DNA of 64,000 bases from an uncultured Bacteroidia bacterium (GTDB lineage: Bacteria > Bacteroidota > Bacteroidia > Bacteroidales > UBA932), in NCBI GenBank assembly GCA_902789445.1, contig CADAOB010000001.1:62001-126000 (forward strand), in the 5' to 3' direction. Made by a program: the position numbers and the translations under genes. Shown piece after piece: positions 52,271 through 61,800 of this stretch; positions within the stretch are counted from its first letter, which is position 1; each line of letters opens with the position of its first letter. The notes beneath the pieces were generated by a model. That model worked only from the letters and a program-made list of their open reading frames with translations. It was not told where the DNA came from and did not search any database.

Positions 52271-53212
52271 ATGAGAAGAAAAACTACCGGCATACTTGCC
52301 TATTTCGAGCGCCACAACGACGGTTTCGCCGCCAAGGTGGGGTACAGCCGCGCGCATGAGACGTATGCGCGCTACCGGGTCGTTTACCGGCACCTGGAGC
52401 GTTATATCCAGAAGAAATGCCGGCGCGACGACATCTCGCTTTCGAGCATCCGGGCGCCGTTCGTCGAGGGCTTCGACACCTGGCTGCGGACGGCCTGCGG
52501 CCTTTCGTCCAACAGCGTCTGGGGCTATATGATCACCCTCAAGCACGTCATCACGCTGGCGCGGGGCGAAGGCCTGCTCGCCATCGACCCCTTCGCCTCC
52601 TACGTCAACAGCTATACGGCCGTGGACCGCGGCTATCTGTCGGAAGAGGAACTGGTCCGGCTGATGGAGGTCCCGGTGCGCACGCGGGTGGAGGAGCAGG
52701 TACGCGACCTCTTCCTCTTCGCCGCCTTCACGGGGCTGTCCTACGTGGATGTGAAGAATCTGCGGGAAGACAACGTCCGGCGCTTCTTCGACGGAAACTG
52801 GTGGATCATCGTGCGCCGCCACAAGACGGGCGTCGAGTCGAACGTCCGGCTGCTCGACGTGCCGCTGCGCCTGGTCGAGAAGTACCGCGGCACGCAGCCC
52901 GACGGCCGCCTCTTCCCCGTGCCGAGCAACAACTGCTGCAACGAGAACCTGCAGCACCTGGCCGCCCGCTGCGGCATCGGCAAGCACCTGACCTTCCACG
53001 TCGGCCGCCACACCTTCGCCACGCTGGCCCTCAACCGCGGCATGCCCGTCGAAACCCTCAGCCGCATCCTCGGCCACACGAACATCCGCACCACCCAGAT
53101 CTACGCCAAAATCACCGACAAGAAAGTCAGCGCCGACATGGCCGCCCTCGCCGACAGCCTCTCCGGCGTCGAAGGCGCCATCCGCCGCCGGCTCGAACCT
53201 GGTGCCGTCTGA
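52271..53212 (+). CDS. Tyrosine recombinase/integrase
   Basis: Site-specific recombinase of 313 residues with an N-terminal SAM-like core-binding domain (about 1-105) and C-terminal catalytic domain. Active-site residues: Lys185 in RRHKTG, His243-x-x-Arg246 in HVGRHTF, His269 in LGHTN and nucleophile Tyr278 in TQIYAK. The first canonical Arg is replaced by Ser157 in TGLSYVDV, as known for Bacteroides recombinases such as IntDOT, so the enzyme may be active. It starts 76 bases from the divergent SusC start. Such enzymes invert promoters or swap SusC genes in Bacteroides, or move integrative elements; either is possible here. Its 3' end is duplicated at 45997. Confidence 0.92.
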   Translation: MRRKTTGILAYFERHNDGFAAKVGYSRAHETYARYRVVYRHLERYIQKKCRRDDISLSSIRAPFVEGFDTWLRTACGLSSNSVWGYMITLKHVITLARGEGLLAIDPFASYVNSYTAVDRGYLSEEELVRLMEVPVRTRVEEQVRDLFLFAAFTGLSYVDVKNLREDNVRRFFDGNWWIIVRRHKTGVESNVRLLDVPLRLVEKYRGTQPDGRLFPVPSNNCCNENLQHLAARCGIGKHLTFHVGRHTFATLALNRGMPVETLSRILGHTNIRTTQIYAKITDKKVSADMAALADSLSGVEGAIRRRLEPGAV

Positions 53213-53229
53213 ATCTGCCACCCGTCCTT

Positions 53230-53341
53230 GCGCTGCAACGGACGCAATTGATACTCAGTCGTTTATAAAAAGTGACCCCCTCGGTTTGAGAGGGGGTCAA
53301 CTTGTGTAAGCTATTGATAATCAGATGCGTCCGTTGCAGCG
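53230..53341. repeat. 112-bp inverted-repeat element, copy D
   Basis: GCGCTGCAACGGACGCA at the left and TGCGTCCGTTGCAGCG at the right form near-perfect terminal inverted repeats; central hairpin GTGACCCCCTC / GAGGGGGTCAAC. It begins 18 bases after the recombinase stop. Confidence 0.85.
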
Positions 53342-53370
53342 AGAGCAAGAGGGGAAGGTAGCGACGAAGG

Positions 53371-53457
53371 GCCCGGCGGCCCGGCGGCCCGGCGGCCCGG
53401 CGGCCAGGCGGCCAGGCGACCGAGAGGCCAGGCGACCGAGAGGCCAGGCGACCGGAA
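53371..53457. repeat. GC-rich tandem repeats
   Basis: About four units of the 9-mer CCCGGCGGC pass into units of GGCCAGGCGACCGAGA (about 16 bases, two to three copies). They separate 112-bp element copy D from the esterase stop. The deletion junction in the duplicated block lies in this stretch. Confidence 0.8.
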
Positions 53458-53466
53458 GGCTATTTG

Positions 53467-54534
53467 CTATTTGTACAGGGAATTCGGGTCGGCGGTGTCC
53501 CAGGGGGATTTCGGGCGGTCGGGGTCGTAGAAGGTTTCGTCGATTTCGTAGTGGCGGCCGGTGGAGATCACGTTGTCGATGAACCAGAGGACATCGCTAT
53601 AGTTGGTGAAGTAGCGGGCGGCCACGGTATGGCCTTCGTCGGTGAAACGGAGGATCTTGTGGGTATAGTGTTCTTTCTTGAAGCGACCCGCCACGCGGTC
53701 GGAGCCGAAGAAACCGATGTTGAAGATCTTGATCTGCCGGTAAGGGACCAGGCGGTCGGCCGTGCCATGGAGGAAGAAGGTCGGGGCGGGCGTGTCGTAC
53801 TTGTAGCTGAGGCCGCGTCGGGAGAAGATGGCTCCCGAGAAGGAGATGACGCCGGCGTAGCGGAAGCCGTCGGGCAGGTATTGCTGTGCCAGGTCGGTGG
53901 CGTTGCAGCGTTCGAAGTCGCACTGGAGCGAGGTGATGGCACCCGCGCTGCTGCCGATGAGGATCACCTGGGCGGGATCGACGGTGAGTTCACTGGCATA
54001 GTCCAGGACATAGCGGGTGACTTTCATCACGTCTTCGGTCGCCATCCGGATGGCTTCCTCGAGCGGCTTGACCATGCTGGCGGGGCCTTTGAACTGGACG
54101 CCGCGCAGGCCGAGGCGGTAGTTCGTGGCCACGACGACGAAGCCGTCGTCGGCCAGCCGGCGGCAGAGGGCGCGCGTCTCGATGTGGCGCTGGTTGTTGT
54201 CGATGAAGCCGCCGCCGTAGCTGTAGATGATGCAGCGGTGCTGCTCGGCGTCGTCGGTCGGGAAATAAAGGTCCATCTCCAGGGTGAGGGTGTCATACTG
54301 GGCGAAGGCGATAGATTCGTCGGGCACGAAGCGCGTCGTATCGACAGATGCCCGGTCGCGGCCGGGCATGACGCTCGCGACGGCTGAGTCGGCAGCGGGA
54401 GCGGCGGGCATGACGCTGACGGTGTCGGCGGCGGGCATGACGGCTGCGTCACCCCCGGCCTGACCGGGGGTCTGGGCGCGAAGGGTGCCGAATGTCAGGG
54501 AAATGGCGGCGATAAAAAGTAAAAATCGTTTCAT
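53467..54534 (-). CDS. Exported alpha/beta-hydrolase esterase
   Basis: Carboxylesterase-like alpha/beta hydrolase of 355 residues. The signal peptide ends near residue 20 (TLRAQ). Catalytic triad: Ser196 in GSSAG, Asp260 in HGTAD, His302 in DEGHTV; YGGGF near 105 supplies the oxyanion hole. Residues 25-63 form a low-complexity Ala/Pro/Val linker with three VMP motifs, encoded by GGGCATGACG repeats on the other strand. The substrate, possibly acetylated glycans, is not known. Divergent from mutA; a -7 box TATATTTG (plus 54552-54559) precedes it on the minus strand. Confidence 0.87.
   Translation of the reverse strand: MKRFLLFIAAISLTFGTLRAQTPGQAGGDAAVMPAADTVSVMPAAPAADSAVASVMPGRDRASVDTTRFVPDESIAFAQYDTLTLEMDLYFPTDDAEQHRCIIYSYGGGFIDNNQRHIETRALCRRLADDGFVVVATNYRLGLRGVQFKGPASMVKPLEEAIRMATEDVMKVTRYVLDYASELTVDPAQVILIGSSAGAITSLQCDFERCNATDLAQQYLPDGFRYAGVISFSGAIFSRRGLSYKYDTPAPTFFLHGTADRLVPYRQIKIFNIGFFGSDRVAGRFKKEHYTHKILRFTDEGHTVAARYFTNYSDVLWFIDNVISTGRHYEIDETFYDPDRPKSPWDTADPNSLYK
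54346..54373. repeat. REP-like palindrome (copy Q5) inside the esterase coding sequence
   Basis: AGATGCCCGGTCGCGGCCGG continues to GGCATGACG and matches intergenic copies Q1-Q4. The half-motif GGGCATGACG recurs at 54406-54415 and 54432-54441, and a further hairpin, CCCCCGGCCTGACCGGGGG, follows at about 54452. All fall in the linker just after the signal peptide. Confidence 0.75.
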
Positions 54535-54548
54535 GGGAGCAAATTAGA

Positions 54549-54579
54549 TTTCAAATATAAGAAATTAATCCTAAATTTG
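54549..54579 (+). promoter_or_regulatory. Promoter of mutA-mutB
   Basis: TAAATTTG at 54572-54579 matches the -7 consensus; TTTC at 54549-54552, 19 bases before it, differs from the -33 box by one base. The ATG of mutA is 55 bases downstream. The -7 box of the divergent esterase (54552-54559) overlaps this region. Confidence 0.55.
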
Positions 54580-54634
54580 CGGGATTAACAAAAAAAGCCT
54601 CAAATTTAACACACTATAATTAAAACGTATAAAC

Positions 54635-56524
54635 ATGGCAGAAAAACTGTTTACTGAATTTCCTCCTGTCTCCACCGAGCAGTGGGATGCGGTAATTACC
54701 AAGGACTTGAAGGGGGCCGACTACGAGAAGAAACTCGTATGGAAGACCCACGAAGGTTTCCCGGTCCGCCCGTACTACCGGGCCGAGAATCTGGGGGACA
54801 TCAAGTCGCTCGGCGAAATGCCCGGCCAGTTCCCCTTCGTCCGCGGCATCAAGAATGACAACAACTGGCTCACCCGCCAGGACATTTGCCTCTGCATCGG
54901 CATCGAGAAAGCCAATGAGGAAGCCCTCGACATCCTGAACAAGGGCGTCGAAAGCCTCGGCTTCATCCTCGCCGACGAGAAGGCGCTTTCCGTCGAACAG
55001 ATGGAGGCCCTGCTCAAAGGCATCTCAATCCCGGCCGTGGAAATCAACTTCCGCAAGTGCTGCCCCAAACACAGCGCCGAGACGCTCAAGAGCTTCCTCG
55101 CCGTCGTGGAGAAGCAGGGTGTAAAGCCGGAAGAGGTCCGTGCCTCCTTCGACTTCAGCCCGCTGCACCGCCTCACCGTCCGCGGCACCTTCTGCGAAGA
55201 GAAAGCCTATGGCTATCTGGCAGAGGCCGTCAAGATGGTGGCCGCCTACCCGAAGATCCGCGTGATCAACGTCCAGGCCTATGACTTCAACGATGCAGGC
55301 AGCAGCCTCGTCCAGGAGCTGGCCTTCGGTGTGGCCATCGGCAACGAGTACATCGCCAAACTCGGTGAACTGGGCATCGGCGCCGAAGAGGTCGCCCGCC
55401 GCATGAAGTTCACCTTCGGCATCAGCTCCAACTATTTCATGGAGATCGCCAAGTTCCGCGCCGCCCGCGTGGTCTGGGCCAACATCGTGCGTGCCTGGGG
55501 CGTGGAAAGCGACTGCGCCTGCAAGATGCACGTCCACGCCGTCACCAGCCAGTGGAACCAGACGGTTTACGATGCCTACGTCAATATGCTCCGCGACACC
55601 ACCGAGACGATGAGCGCCGCCATCGCCGGCGTCGATTCCATCGAGGTGCTTCCTTTCGACCACGCCTTCCGTGCGCCGGGTGAATTCTCCAACCGCATTG
55701 CCCGCAACGTGCAGTCGATCCTCAAGGAAGAGTCGCATTTCAACAAGGTCGTCGATCCGGCCGCCGGTTCCTATTACATCGAGGAACTCACCCAGTCGAT
55801 CATCGACGCTGCCTGGAAACTCTTCAAGGAAGTTGAGGAGAAAGGCGGTTACACCGAGGCCTTCAAGGCCGGTTTCGTGCAGGAACAGGTGAAAGCCGTT
55901 TCCGACAAGAAAGACAAGCTCCTGGCCCAGCGCCGCGAGACCCTCCTGGGATCCAACCAGTACCCGAACTTCCTCGAGAAGGCCGGCGAGGAGATCACCA
56001 AGGAGATCGTCACCCGCGACGGCGCCTGCTGCTGCGAGAAGAAAGCCTGCGGCTGCGACGAGCCGATGGCCGAGCCGCTGCACGCCTACCGCGGCGCCCA
56101 GCCGTTCGAGGCCATGCGCCTGGCCACCGACCGCAGCGAGCGCCAGCCGATGGCCTTCATGCTGACCTTCGGCAACCTGGCCATGTGCCGCGCCCGCGCC
56201 CAGTTCAGCAGCAACTTCTTCGCCGTGGCCGGCATCAAGGTGGTGGACAACAACCGCTTCTCCACGATTGAGGAAGGCGTCCAGGCCGCCCTTGCCGCCA
56301 AGGCCGACATCGTCGTGGCCTGCTCGGCCGACGACGAATACCTCGAGAATGTTCCGAAGATCGCCCAGCTCATCGGCGACAAGGCCATCGTGGTGGTCGC
56401 CGGCGATCCCGAGTGCCGTCCGGCCCTCGAGGAGCAGGGCATCAAGAACTTCATCCACGTCAAGTGCAATGTGCTGGATACCCTCAAGGAATACCAGAAA
56501 GCTCTGGGCATCAAGGAACTTTAA
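54635..56524 (+). CDS. mutA: Methylmalonyl-CoA mutase small (beta) subunit
   Basis: Non-catalytic subunit, 629 residues, of the adenosylcobalamin enzyme that interconverts succinyl-CoA and methylmalonyl-CoA in the cytoplasm, the entry to propionate formation in Bacteroidales. LFTEFPPVSTEQWDAVITKDLKG and the TIM-barrel segments (SSNYFMEIAKFRAARVVW, DPAAGSYYIEELT) are typical. The C-terminal fold (SADDEYLENVPKIAQLIGDK) lacks the DxHxxG cobalamin ligand, as expected for this subunit. Residues 465-474 form an unusual CCCEKKACGC cluster in the linker before the C-terminal domain. mutB follows after 15 bases. Confidence 0.95.
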   Translation: MAEKLFTEFPPVSTEQWDAVITKDLKGADYEKKLVWKTHEGFPVRPYYRAENLGDIKSLGEMPGQFPFVRGIKNDNNWLTRQDICLCIGIEKANEEALDILNKGVESLGFILADEKALSVEQMEALLKGISIPAVEINFRKCCPKHSAETLKSFLAVVEKQGVKPEEVRASFDFSPLHRLTVRGTFCEEKAYGYLAEAVKMVAAYPKIRVINVQAYDFNDAGSSLVQELAFGVAIGNEYIAKLGELGIGAEEVARRMKFTFGISSNYFMEIAKFRAARVVWANIVRAWGVESDCACKMHVHAVTSQWNQTVYDAYVNMLRDTTETMSAAIAGVDSIEVLPFDHAFRAPGEFSNRIARNVQSILKEESHFNKVVDPAAGSYYIEELTQSIIDAAWKLFKEVEEKGGYTEAFKAGFVQEQVKAVSDKKDKLLAQRRETLLGSNQYPNFLEKAGEEITKEIVTRDGACCCEKKACGCDEPMAEPLHAYRGAQPFEAMRLATDRSERQPMAFMLTFGNLAMCRARAQFSSNFFAVAGIKVVDNNRFSTIEEGVQAALAAKADIVVACSADDEYLENVPKIAQLIGDKAIVVVAGDPECRPALEEQGIKNFIHVKCNVLDTLKEYQKALGIKEL

Positions 56525-56539
56525 TCAGGAGGAAAGACA

Positions 56540-58684
56540 ATGAGACCGAAATTCAACGATATCGACTATACCAAAGGCGCCGCGCCCCAGTGCGCCTGCG
56601 CCGCTCCGAAAGAGGAAGAACTCTGGCATACTCCTGAGAAGATCGATGTGAAGCCGCTCTACACGGCCGCCGATCTCGAAGGGATGGAGCACCTGAACTA
56701 TGCCGCCGGCATCGCGCCGTTCCTCCGCGGACCGTACTCCACCATGTACGTCAACAAGCCCTGGACCATCCGCCAGTACGCCGGTTTCTCCACGGCTGAG
56801 GAATCCAACGCCTTCTACCGCCGCAACCTGGCCGCCGGCCAGAAAGGCCTCTCCGTGGCCTTCGACCTGGCTACGCACCGCGGCTACGACGCCGATCACC
56901 CGCGCGTGGTGGGTGATGTCGGAAAGGCTGGCGTATCCATCTGCTCCGTCGAGGACATGAAGGTCCTCTTCGACCAGATCCCGCTCGGCAAGATGTCCGT
57001 CTCGATGACGATGAACGGCGCCGTCCTCCCGATCATGGCCTTCTACATCGTGGCCGGTCTGGAGCAGGGCGTAAAGCTCGAAGAGATGGCCGGTACCATC
57101 CAGAACGACATCCTCAAGGAGTTCATGGTGCGCAACACCTACATCTACCCGCCGGAGTTCTCGATGCGTATCATCGGCGACATCTTCGCCTATACCTCTA
57201 AATATATGCCCAAGTTCAACTCGATCTCGATCTCCGGTTACCACATGCAGGAAGCCGGCGCCACGAACGACATCGAGATGGCATATACCCTGGCCGACGG
57301 TATGGAGTACATCCGCACCGGTATCAAGGCCGGCATCGACGTGGATGCCTTCGCACCGCGCCTGTCGTTCTTCTGGGCCATCGGCATGAACCACTTCATG
57401 GAGATCGCCAAGATGCGCGCCGCCCGTATGCTCTGGGCCAAGATCGTGGGACAGTTCAATCCGAAGAATCCGAAGAGCCAGTCGCTCCGTACCCACTGCC
57501 AGACCTCCGGCTGGTCGCTCACCGAGCAGGACCCGTTCAACAACGTGGCCCGCACCTGCATCGAGGCCATGGGCGCCGCCCTCGGCCACACGCAGAGCCT
57601 CCATACCAACGCGCTCGACGAGGCCATCGCCCTGCCGACCGACTTCTCCGCGCGTATTGCCCGCAACACCCAGATCTACATCCAGGAAGAGACCAATGTC
57701 TGCCGCAGCATCGACCCGTGGGCCGGTTCCTACTATGTGGAGAGCCTGACCAACGAACTGGCGCACAAGGCATGGGCACACATCCAGGAAGTCGAGAAAC
57801 TCGGCGGTATGGCCAAGGCCATCGAGACCGGTATCCCGAAACTCCGCATCGAGGAAGCTGCCGCCCGCAAACAGGCCCGCATCGACTCCGGTCTGGAGAA
57901 GATCATCGGCATCAACGAATTCCGCCTGGCCCACGAAGATCCCATCGAGATCCTCGACGTGGACAACACCAAGGTGCGTGAATCGCAGATCGCCCGCCTG
58001 AAGGAACTCCGCGCCCACCGCGACGAGGCCAAGGTCCAGGCTTGCCTGGCCGCCATCACCAAGGCCGTGGAGACCAAGAGCGGCAACCTGCTTGAGCTGG
58101 CCGTCGAGGCCGCCAAGGCCCGCGCCACGCTGGGCGAGATCTCCGATGCCTGCGAAAAGATTGTCGGACGTTATAAAGCTGTCATCCGTATGAACACCGG
58201 TGTCTATTCCTCGGAAGTCAAGAACGACAACGAATTCGAGACCGCCAAGAAGATGGTGGCCGAATTCGCCAAGAAAGAGGGCCGTCAGCCCCGTATCATG
58301 GTGGCCAAGCTTGGCCAGGACGGTCACGACCGCGGCGCCAAGGTGGTCGCCACCGGCTATGCCGACTGCGGTTTCGACGTGGATATGGGCCCGCTCTTCC
58401 AGACTCCGGAAGAGGCTGCCCGCCAGGCCGTGGAGAACGACGTGCACATCGTGGGCGTCTCCTCGCTGGCCGCCGGTCACAAGACCCTCGTCCCGCAGAT
58501 CATCGCCGAACTCAAGAAACTCGGCCGTGAGGACATCCTCGTGGTGGTGGGCGGCGTGATCCCCGCACAGGACTACGACGAACTCTATCGCGACGGTGCC
58601 GTGGCCATCTTCGGCCCGGGTACCCCGATTTCGAAGGCCGTGATCAAGATGATCGAACTCCTGAACCAGAAGTTCGAAGACTGA
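56540..58684 (+). CDS. mutB: Methylmalonyl-CoA mutase large (alpha, catalytic) subunit
   Basis: Catalytic, cobalamin-binding subunit of 714 residues, normal length. The substrate barrel contains [21 protein letters not shown] and [15 protein letters not shown]. The C-terminal B12 domain has the DxHxxG ligand motif in [10 protein letters not shown] with His596, followed by SSLAAGH. AGGAGG with a 6-base-class spacing precedes the ATG. It ends with a strong terminator, so mutA-mutB form a two-gene operon. The epimerase, carboxylase and chaperone of the pathway are not in the window. Confidence 0.96.
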   Translation: MRPKFNDIDYTKGAAPQCACAAPKEEELWHTPEKIDVKPLYTAADLEGMEHLNYAAGIAPFLRGPYSTMYVNKPWTIRQYAGFSTAEESNAFYRRNLAAGQKGLSVAFDLATHRGYDADHPRVVGDVGKAGVSICSVEDMKVLFDQIPLGKMSVSMTMNGAVLPIMAFYIVAGLEQGVKLEEMAGTIQNDILKEFMVRNTYIYPPEFSMRIIGDIFAYTSKYMPKFNSISISGYHMQEAGATNDIEMAYTLADGMEYIRTGIKAGIDVDAFAPRLSFFWAIGMNHFMEIAKMRAARMLWAKIVGQFNPKNPKSQSLRTHCQTSGWSLTEQDPFNNVARTCIEAMGAALGHTQSLHTNALDEAIALPTDFSARIARNTQIYIQEETNVCRSIDPWAGSYYVESLTNELAHKAWAHIQEVEKLGGMAKAIETGIPKLRIEEAAARKQARIDSGLEKIIGINEFRLAHEDPIEILDVDNTKVRESQIARLKELRAHRDEAKVQACLAAITKAVETKSGNLLELAVEAAKARATLGEISDACEKIVGRYKAVIRMNTGVYSSEVKNDNEFETAKKMVAEFAKKEGRQPRIMVAKLGQDGHDRGAKVVATGYADCGFDVDMGPLFQTPEEAARQAVENDVHIVGVSSLAAGHKTLVPQIIAELKKLGREDILVVVGGVIPAQDYDELYRDGAVAIFGPGTPISKAVIKMIELLNQKFED

Positions 58685-58703
58685 TCCCGGACAGTTTTTT
58701 GTC

Positions 58704-58741
58704 AAAAAGGGCGTTTCCTACCGTGGAAACGCCCTTTTTTT
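58704..58741 (+). terminator. Rho-independent terminator after mutB
   Basis: AAGGGCGTTTCC pairs with GGAAACGCCCTT around the loop TACCGT and is followed by a run of T. It lies 20 bases after the mutB stop and separates mutB from the next SusC promoter. Confidence 0.92.
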
Positions 58742-58751
58742 ACATTGTTTA

Positions 58752-58781
58752 TTGTTTTGTTCAAAACTTTTTGTACCTTTG
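58752..58781 (+). promoter_or_regulatory. Promoter of the pair-3 SusC/SusD operon
   Basis: TACCTTTG at 58774-58781 matches the -7 box; ATTG at 58751-58754 stands 19 bases upstream as -33. A leader of about 70 bases precedes the SusC ATG. Confidence 0.6.
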
Positions 58782-58832
58782 TCTATATTGTCTGGATTGA
58801 CACCAAACGAAAAACAACCTAATAAACCTATT

Positions 58833-58846
58833 TTTTTAATCTAAAA
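58833..58846 (+). promoter_or_regulatory. 14-bp motif before SusC pair 3, inverted copy of the one before SusC pair 2
   Basis: TTTTTAATCTAAAA is identical to the minus-strand reading of 52204-52217. It ends 8 bases before this SusC ATG; the other ends 9 bases before its SusC ATG. It may be a leader element needed for translation, or half of a recombination site. Confidence 0.55.
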
Positions 58847-58854
58847 TTTCATTT

Positions 58855-61800
58855 ATGAGGAAACTTAGACTTTTGTTCACCTGCCTCTTGACCATTTTAG
58901 CACTGGTCCCCGCCCTGGCGCAGACCATCACGGTCAAAGGTGAAGTGAAAGATGCCAACACCGGCGAAGGTGTTCCGTTTGCCTCCATCCAGGTAAAGGG
59001 CACGATGACCGGTACGGCGACGGATGCCGACGGTAACTATACCATCGACGTACCGCGCAATGCAACGCTGATCTTCAGCTCCATCGGTTACCTGAACCAG
59101 GAAGCCGCCGTTGAAGGCCGCACGACTGTCAACATCCTGCTGGCTCCCGATACCGAGAGCATCGAGGAACTTGTAGTCGTCGCTTACGGTGTGGCCAAGA
59201 AGGAATCCGTCACGGGTGCCATCTCCACCGTCAAGTCCGACGCCATCGCACAGCGCCCTGTTTCCAGCGTTTCGAACGTGCTGGAAGGTATGGCCACCGG
59301 CGTGCTGTCCCTCCCGGGCGGTGACCCGGGTGATGACGCATCCATCCGCATCCGCGGTGTCGGTTCCGTGACCGGCAACAACACCCCGCTCTACGTCATC
59401 GACGGTGTTCCTTTCGGCGGCAATATCTCCGACCTGAACCCGAACGACATCGAGAGCCTCACCGTGCTGAAGGATGCCACTTCCGCCGCCCTGTACGGCA
59501 ACCGTGCTTCCAACGGTGTGATCCTAATCACCACCAAACGCGGCAAGAGCGACAAGGTCGGTATGTCCGTCAGCGTAAACCAGGGCATATACAACCGTGC
59601 TATCCCCGAGTATGACAAGGTGAATGCCAAGGACTTCATGCAGATCTACTTTACGGGCTATATGAACAACCTGATAGCCTCATCTGGAATGACGCCCGCC
59701 GAGGCCATCAACGATATGCGGACGAACCTCTTCACCTACCTCGGTGAATACAACATCTTCGACGTGCCGATGGAAAACCTCTTCGACGCCAACGGCAAGT
59801 TCAACTACAGCGCCAACATCCTCAAGGGCTACGACGACCTCAACTGGTGGGACTACACCATGCGCAACGGTTATCGCCAGGACTACAACGTGAGCGGTTC
59901 CGGCGCCTCCGAGAAGAGCAACTACTACTTCTCCCTCGGCTACCTCAACGAGGAAGGCCAGACCGTCAACTCCGACTTCTCGCGCTGGAGCGGACGCGCC
60001 AACATCAGCGTCACGCCTGTGAAGTGGCTGAAGGCCGGTGCCAACATTTCCGCCAGCTGGCAGAAATCCAACTACCGCAGCACGGGTTCGACCGCTTACG
60101 CAAACCCGCTGTACCAGGCCCACGTAATGGCCCCGATCTATCCGGTGCACCTGCATAACCTCGACGGTAGCTACCTGCTCGACGAAAACGGCAACCCGCA
60201 GTATGATGCCGGTGAGCTCTACAGCCGTCCGCAGTACAACGCCCGCTGCGCCATCTGGGAGGCCGAACTCGATACCCGCTTCACCCAGCGTGTGACCACG
60301 GGTGCCCAGGCCTTCGCTGACATCACTTTCCTGAAGGACTTCACGCTCTCCATCAAGGGCGACGTCAGCCTCCGCAACAGCATGGACCGCACCTACAACA
60401 ACGCCACCATCGGTGACGGCAAGGGTGCCAACGGCCGTGCCAGCCGCACCAACTATCTCTACACGAACTACACTTTCCAGCAGCTGCTCAACTGGCACCA
60501 CAGCTTCGGCGACCATACCCTGGAAGCCCTCGTCGGCCACGAGAACTATTACTACAACTACGAGTACCAGTACAACTACAAGCAGGACGAAACCCTGCCG
60601 GGCGGCCGCGAACTCGACAACTTCAACTCGATGACCTCAATGGAGGGCTCCCAGAGCGGCTACCGCCTGGAAAGCTACCTGTCGCGTGTGAAATATGACT
60701 ATATGAGCAAATACTTCCTCGAAGGTTCCTTCCGCCGAGACGGTACTTCCCGCTTCCACAAGAACAACCGCTGGGGTAACTTCTGGAGTGTGGGCGCCAC
60801 CTGGGCCATCAGCCGCGAGGAATTCATGAAGAACGTAGGCTGGATCGACAACCTCCGCTACCGTATTTCCTATGGCCAGGTCGGTAACGACCGCGGCTCC
60901 GGATATTATGGCTATATGGCCCTCTACGGCCTTGGCTCGAAGTACGGTGGAAGTGCTGCCTCCTACAAGACGCAGAACGAAGCAGCCGACCTGGTGTGGG
61001 AGAGTGAGAACTCCTTCAGCACGGCCCTCGAAGGCCGCCTGTTCGACCGGATGAACTTCACCGCCGAGTACTTCAACAAGACCACGCAGGATCTGCTCTT
61101 CGATGTGGAGCACCCGTCTTCTGTCGGTGGTATCTCCGGCAGCAGCGTGACAACCGCTACCACCCAGAACATCGGTTCCGTCCGCAACTACGGTGTCGAG
61201 CTGAGTTTCGACGTGGACATCATCAAGAAACGTGACTTCAACTGGAACTTCGGCGTGAACGCCACCTGGATGAAGAACGTCATCCTGAAGCTCCCTGAAA
61301 CCGATGTCACCAACTACGACGGCCTGCAGAACGCCATGCGCAACGGCACCAAACTCTACGCAGAAGGTCACGGCCTCTATGACTTCCACATCTATCAGTT
61401 CGCCGGCGTCGACCAACTGACCGGTCTCGTCCTCTACGAGATCGATGACACCAAGTACTACATCCTCGACGAGAACAAGATTGGCGACCGCTGGGACGAA
61501 GACAAGAAACAGCTGGTCCACGACTTCCAGAAGTCGCAGGTCCCTGAGGAATACCGTGTCGTCATCAACGGCAAGGAGTATGTGATGAACACCACCTACG
61601 CCAAACGCGACTGGTCGGGCAGTTCTCTCCCGAAGATTTACGGCAGCTTCAACACCGGACTCCGCTGGAAGAATTTCAGCCTTTCGGCCCTGTTCACCTA
61701 CGCCCTCGGCAGCAAGTGCATTGACGGCGCTTATCAGGATCTGATGTCCGTCTCCACCGGCCCTCACTCCTACCACGTTGACCTGCTCAACGCATGGAGC

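Larger units (their letters stand above)
53145..53886 (+). repeat. Source copy of the partial duplication at 45997
   Basis: Runs from the recombinase tail through the 112-bp element and a GC-rich tandem repeat into the esterase gene. With the copy at 45997-46497 it forms direct repeats 7148 bases apart, enclosing the pair-2 SusC/SusD genes and the recombinase. Confidence 0.85.

Noticed and set aside
53230..53341. Central hairpin of the 112-bp element as a simple transcription terminator of the recombinase gene
   Set aside because: The hairpin is not followed by a T run, and the conserved outer inverted repeats are not explained by termination.
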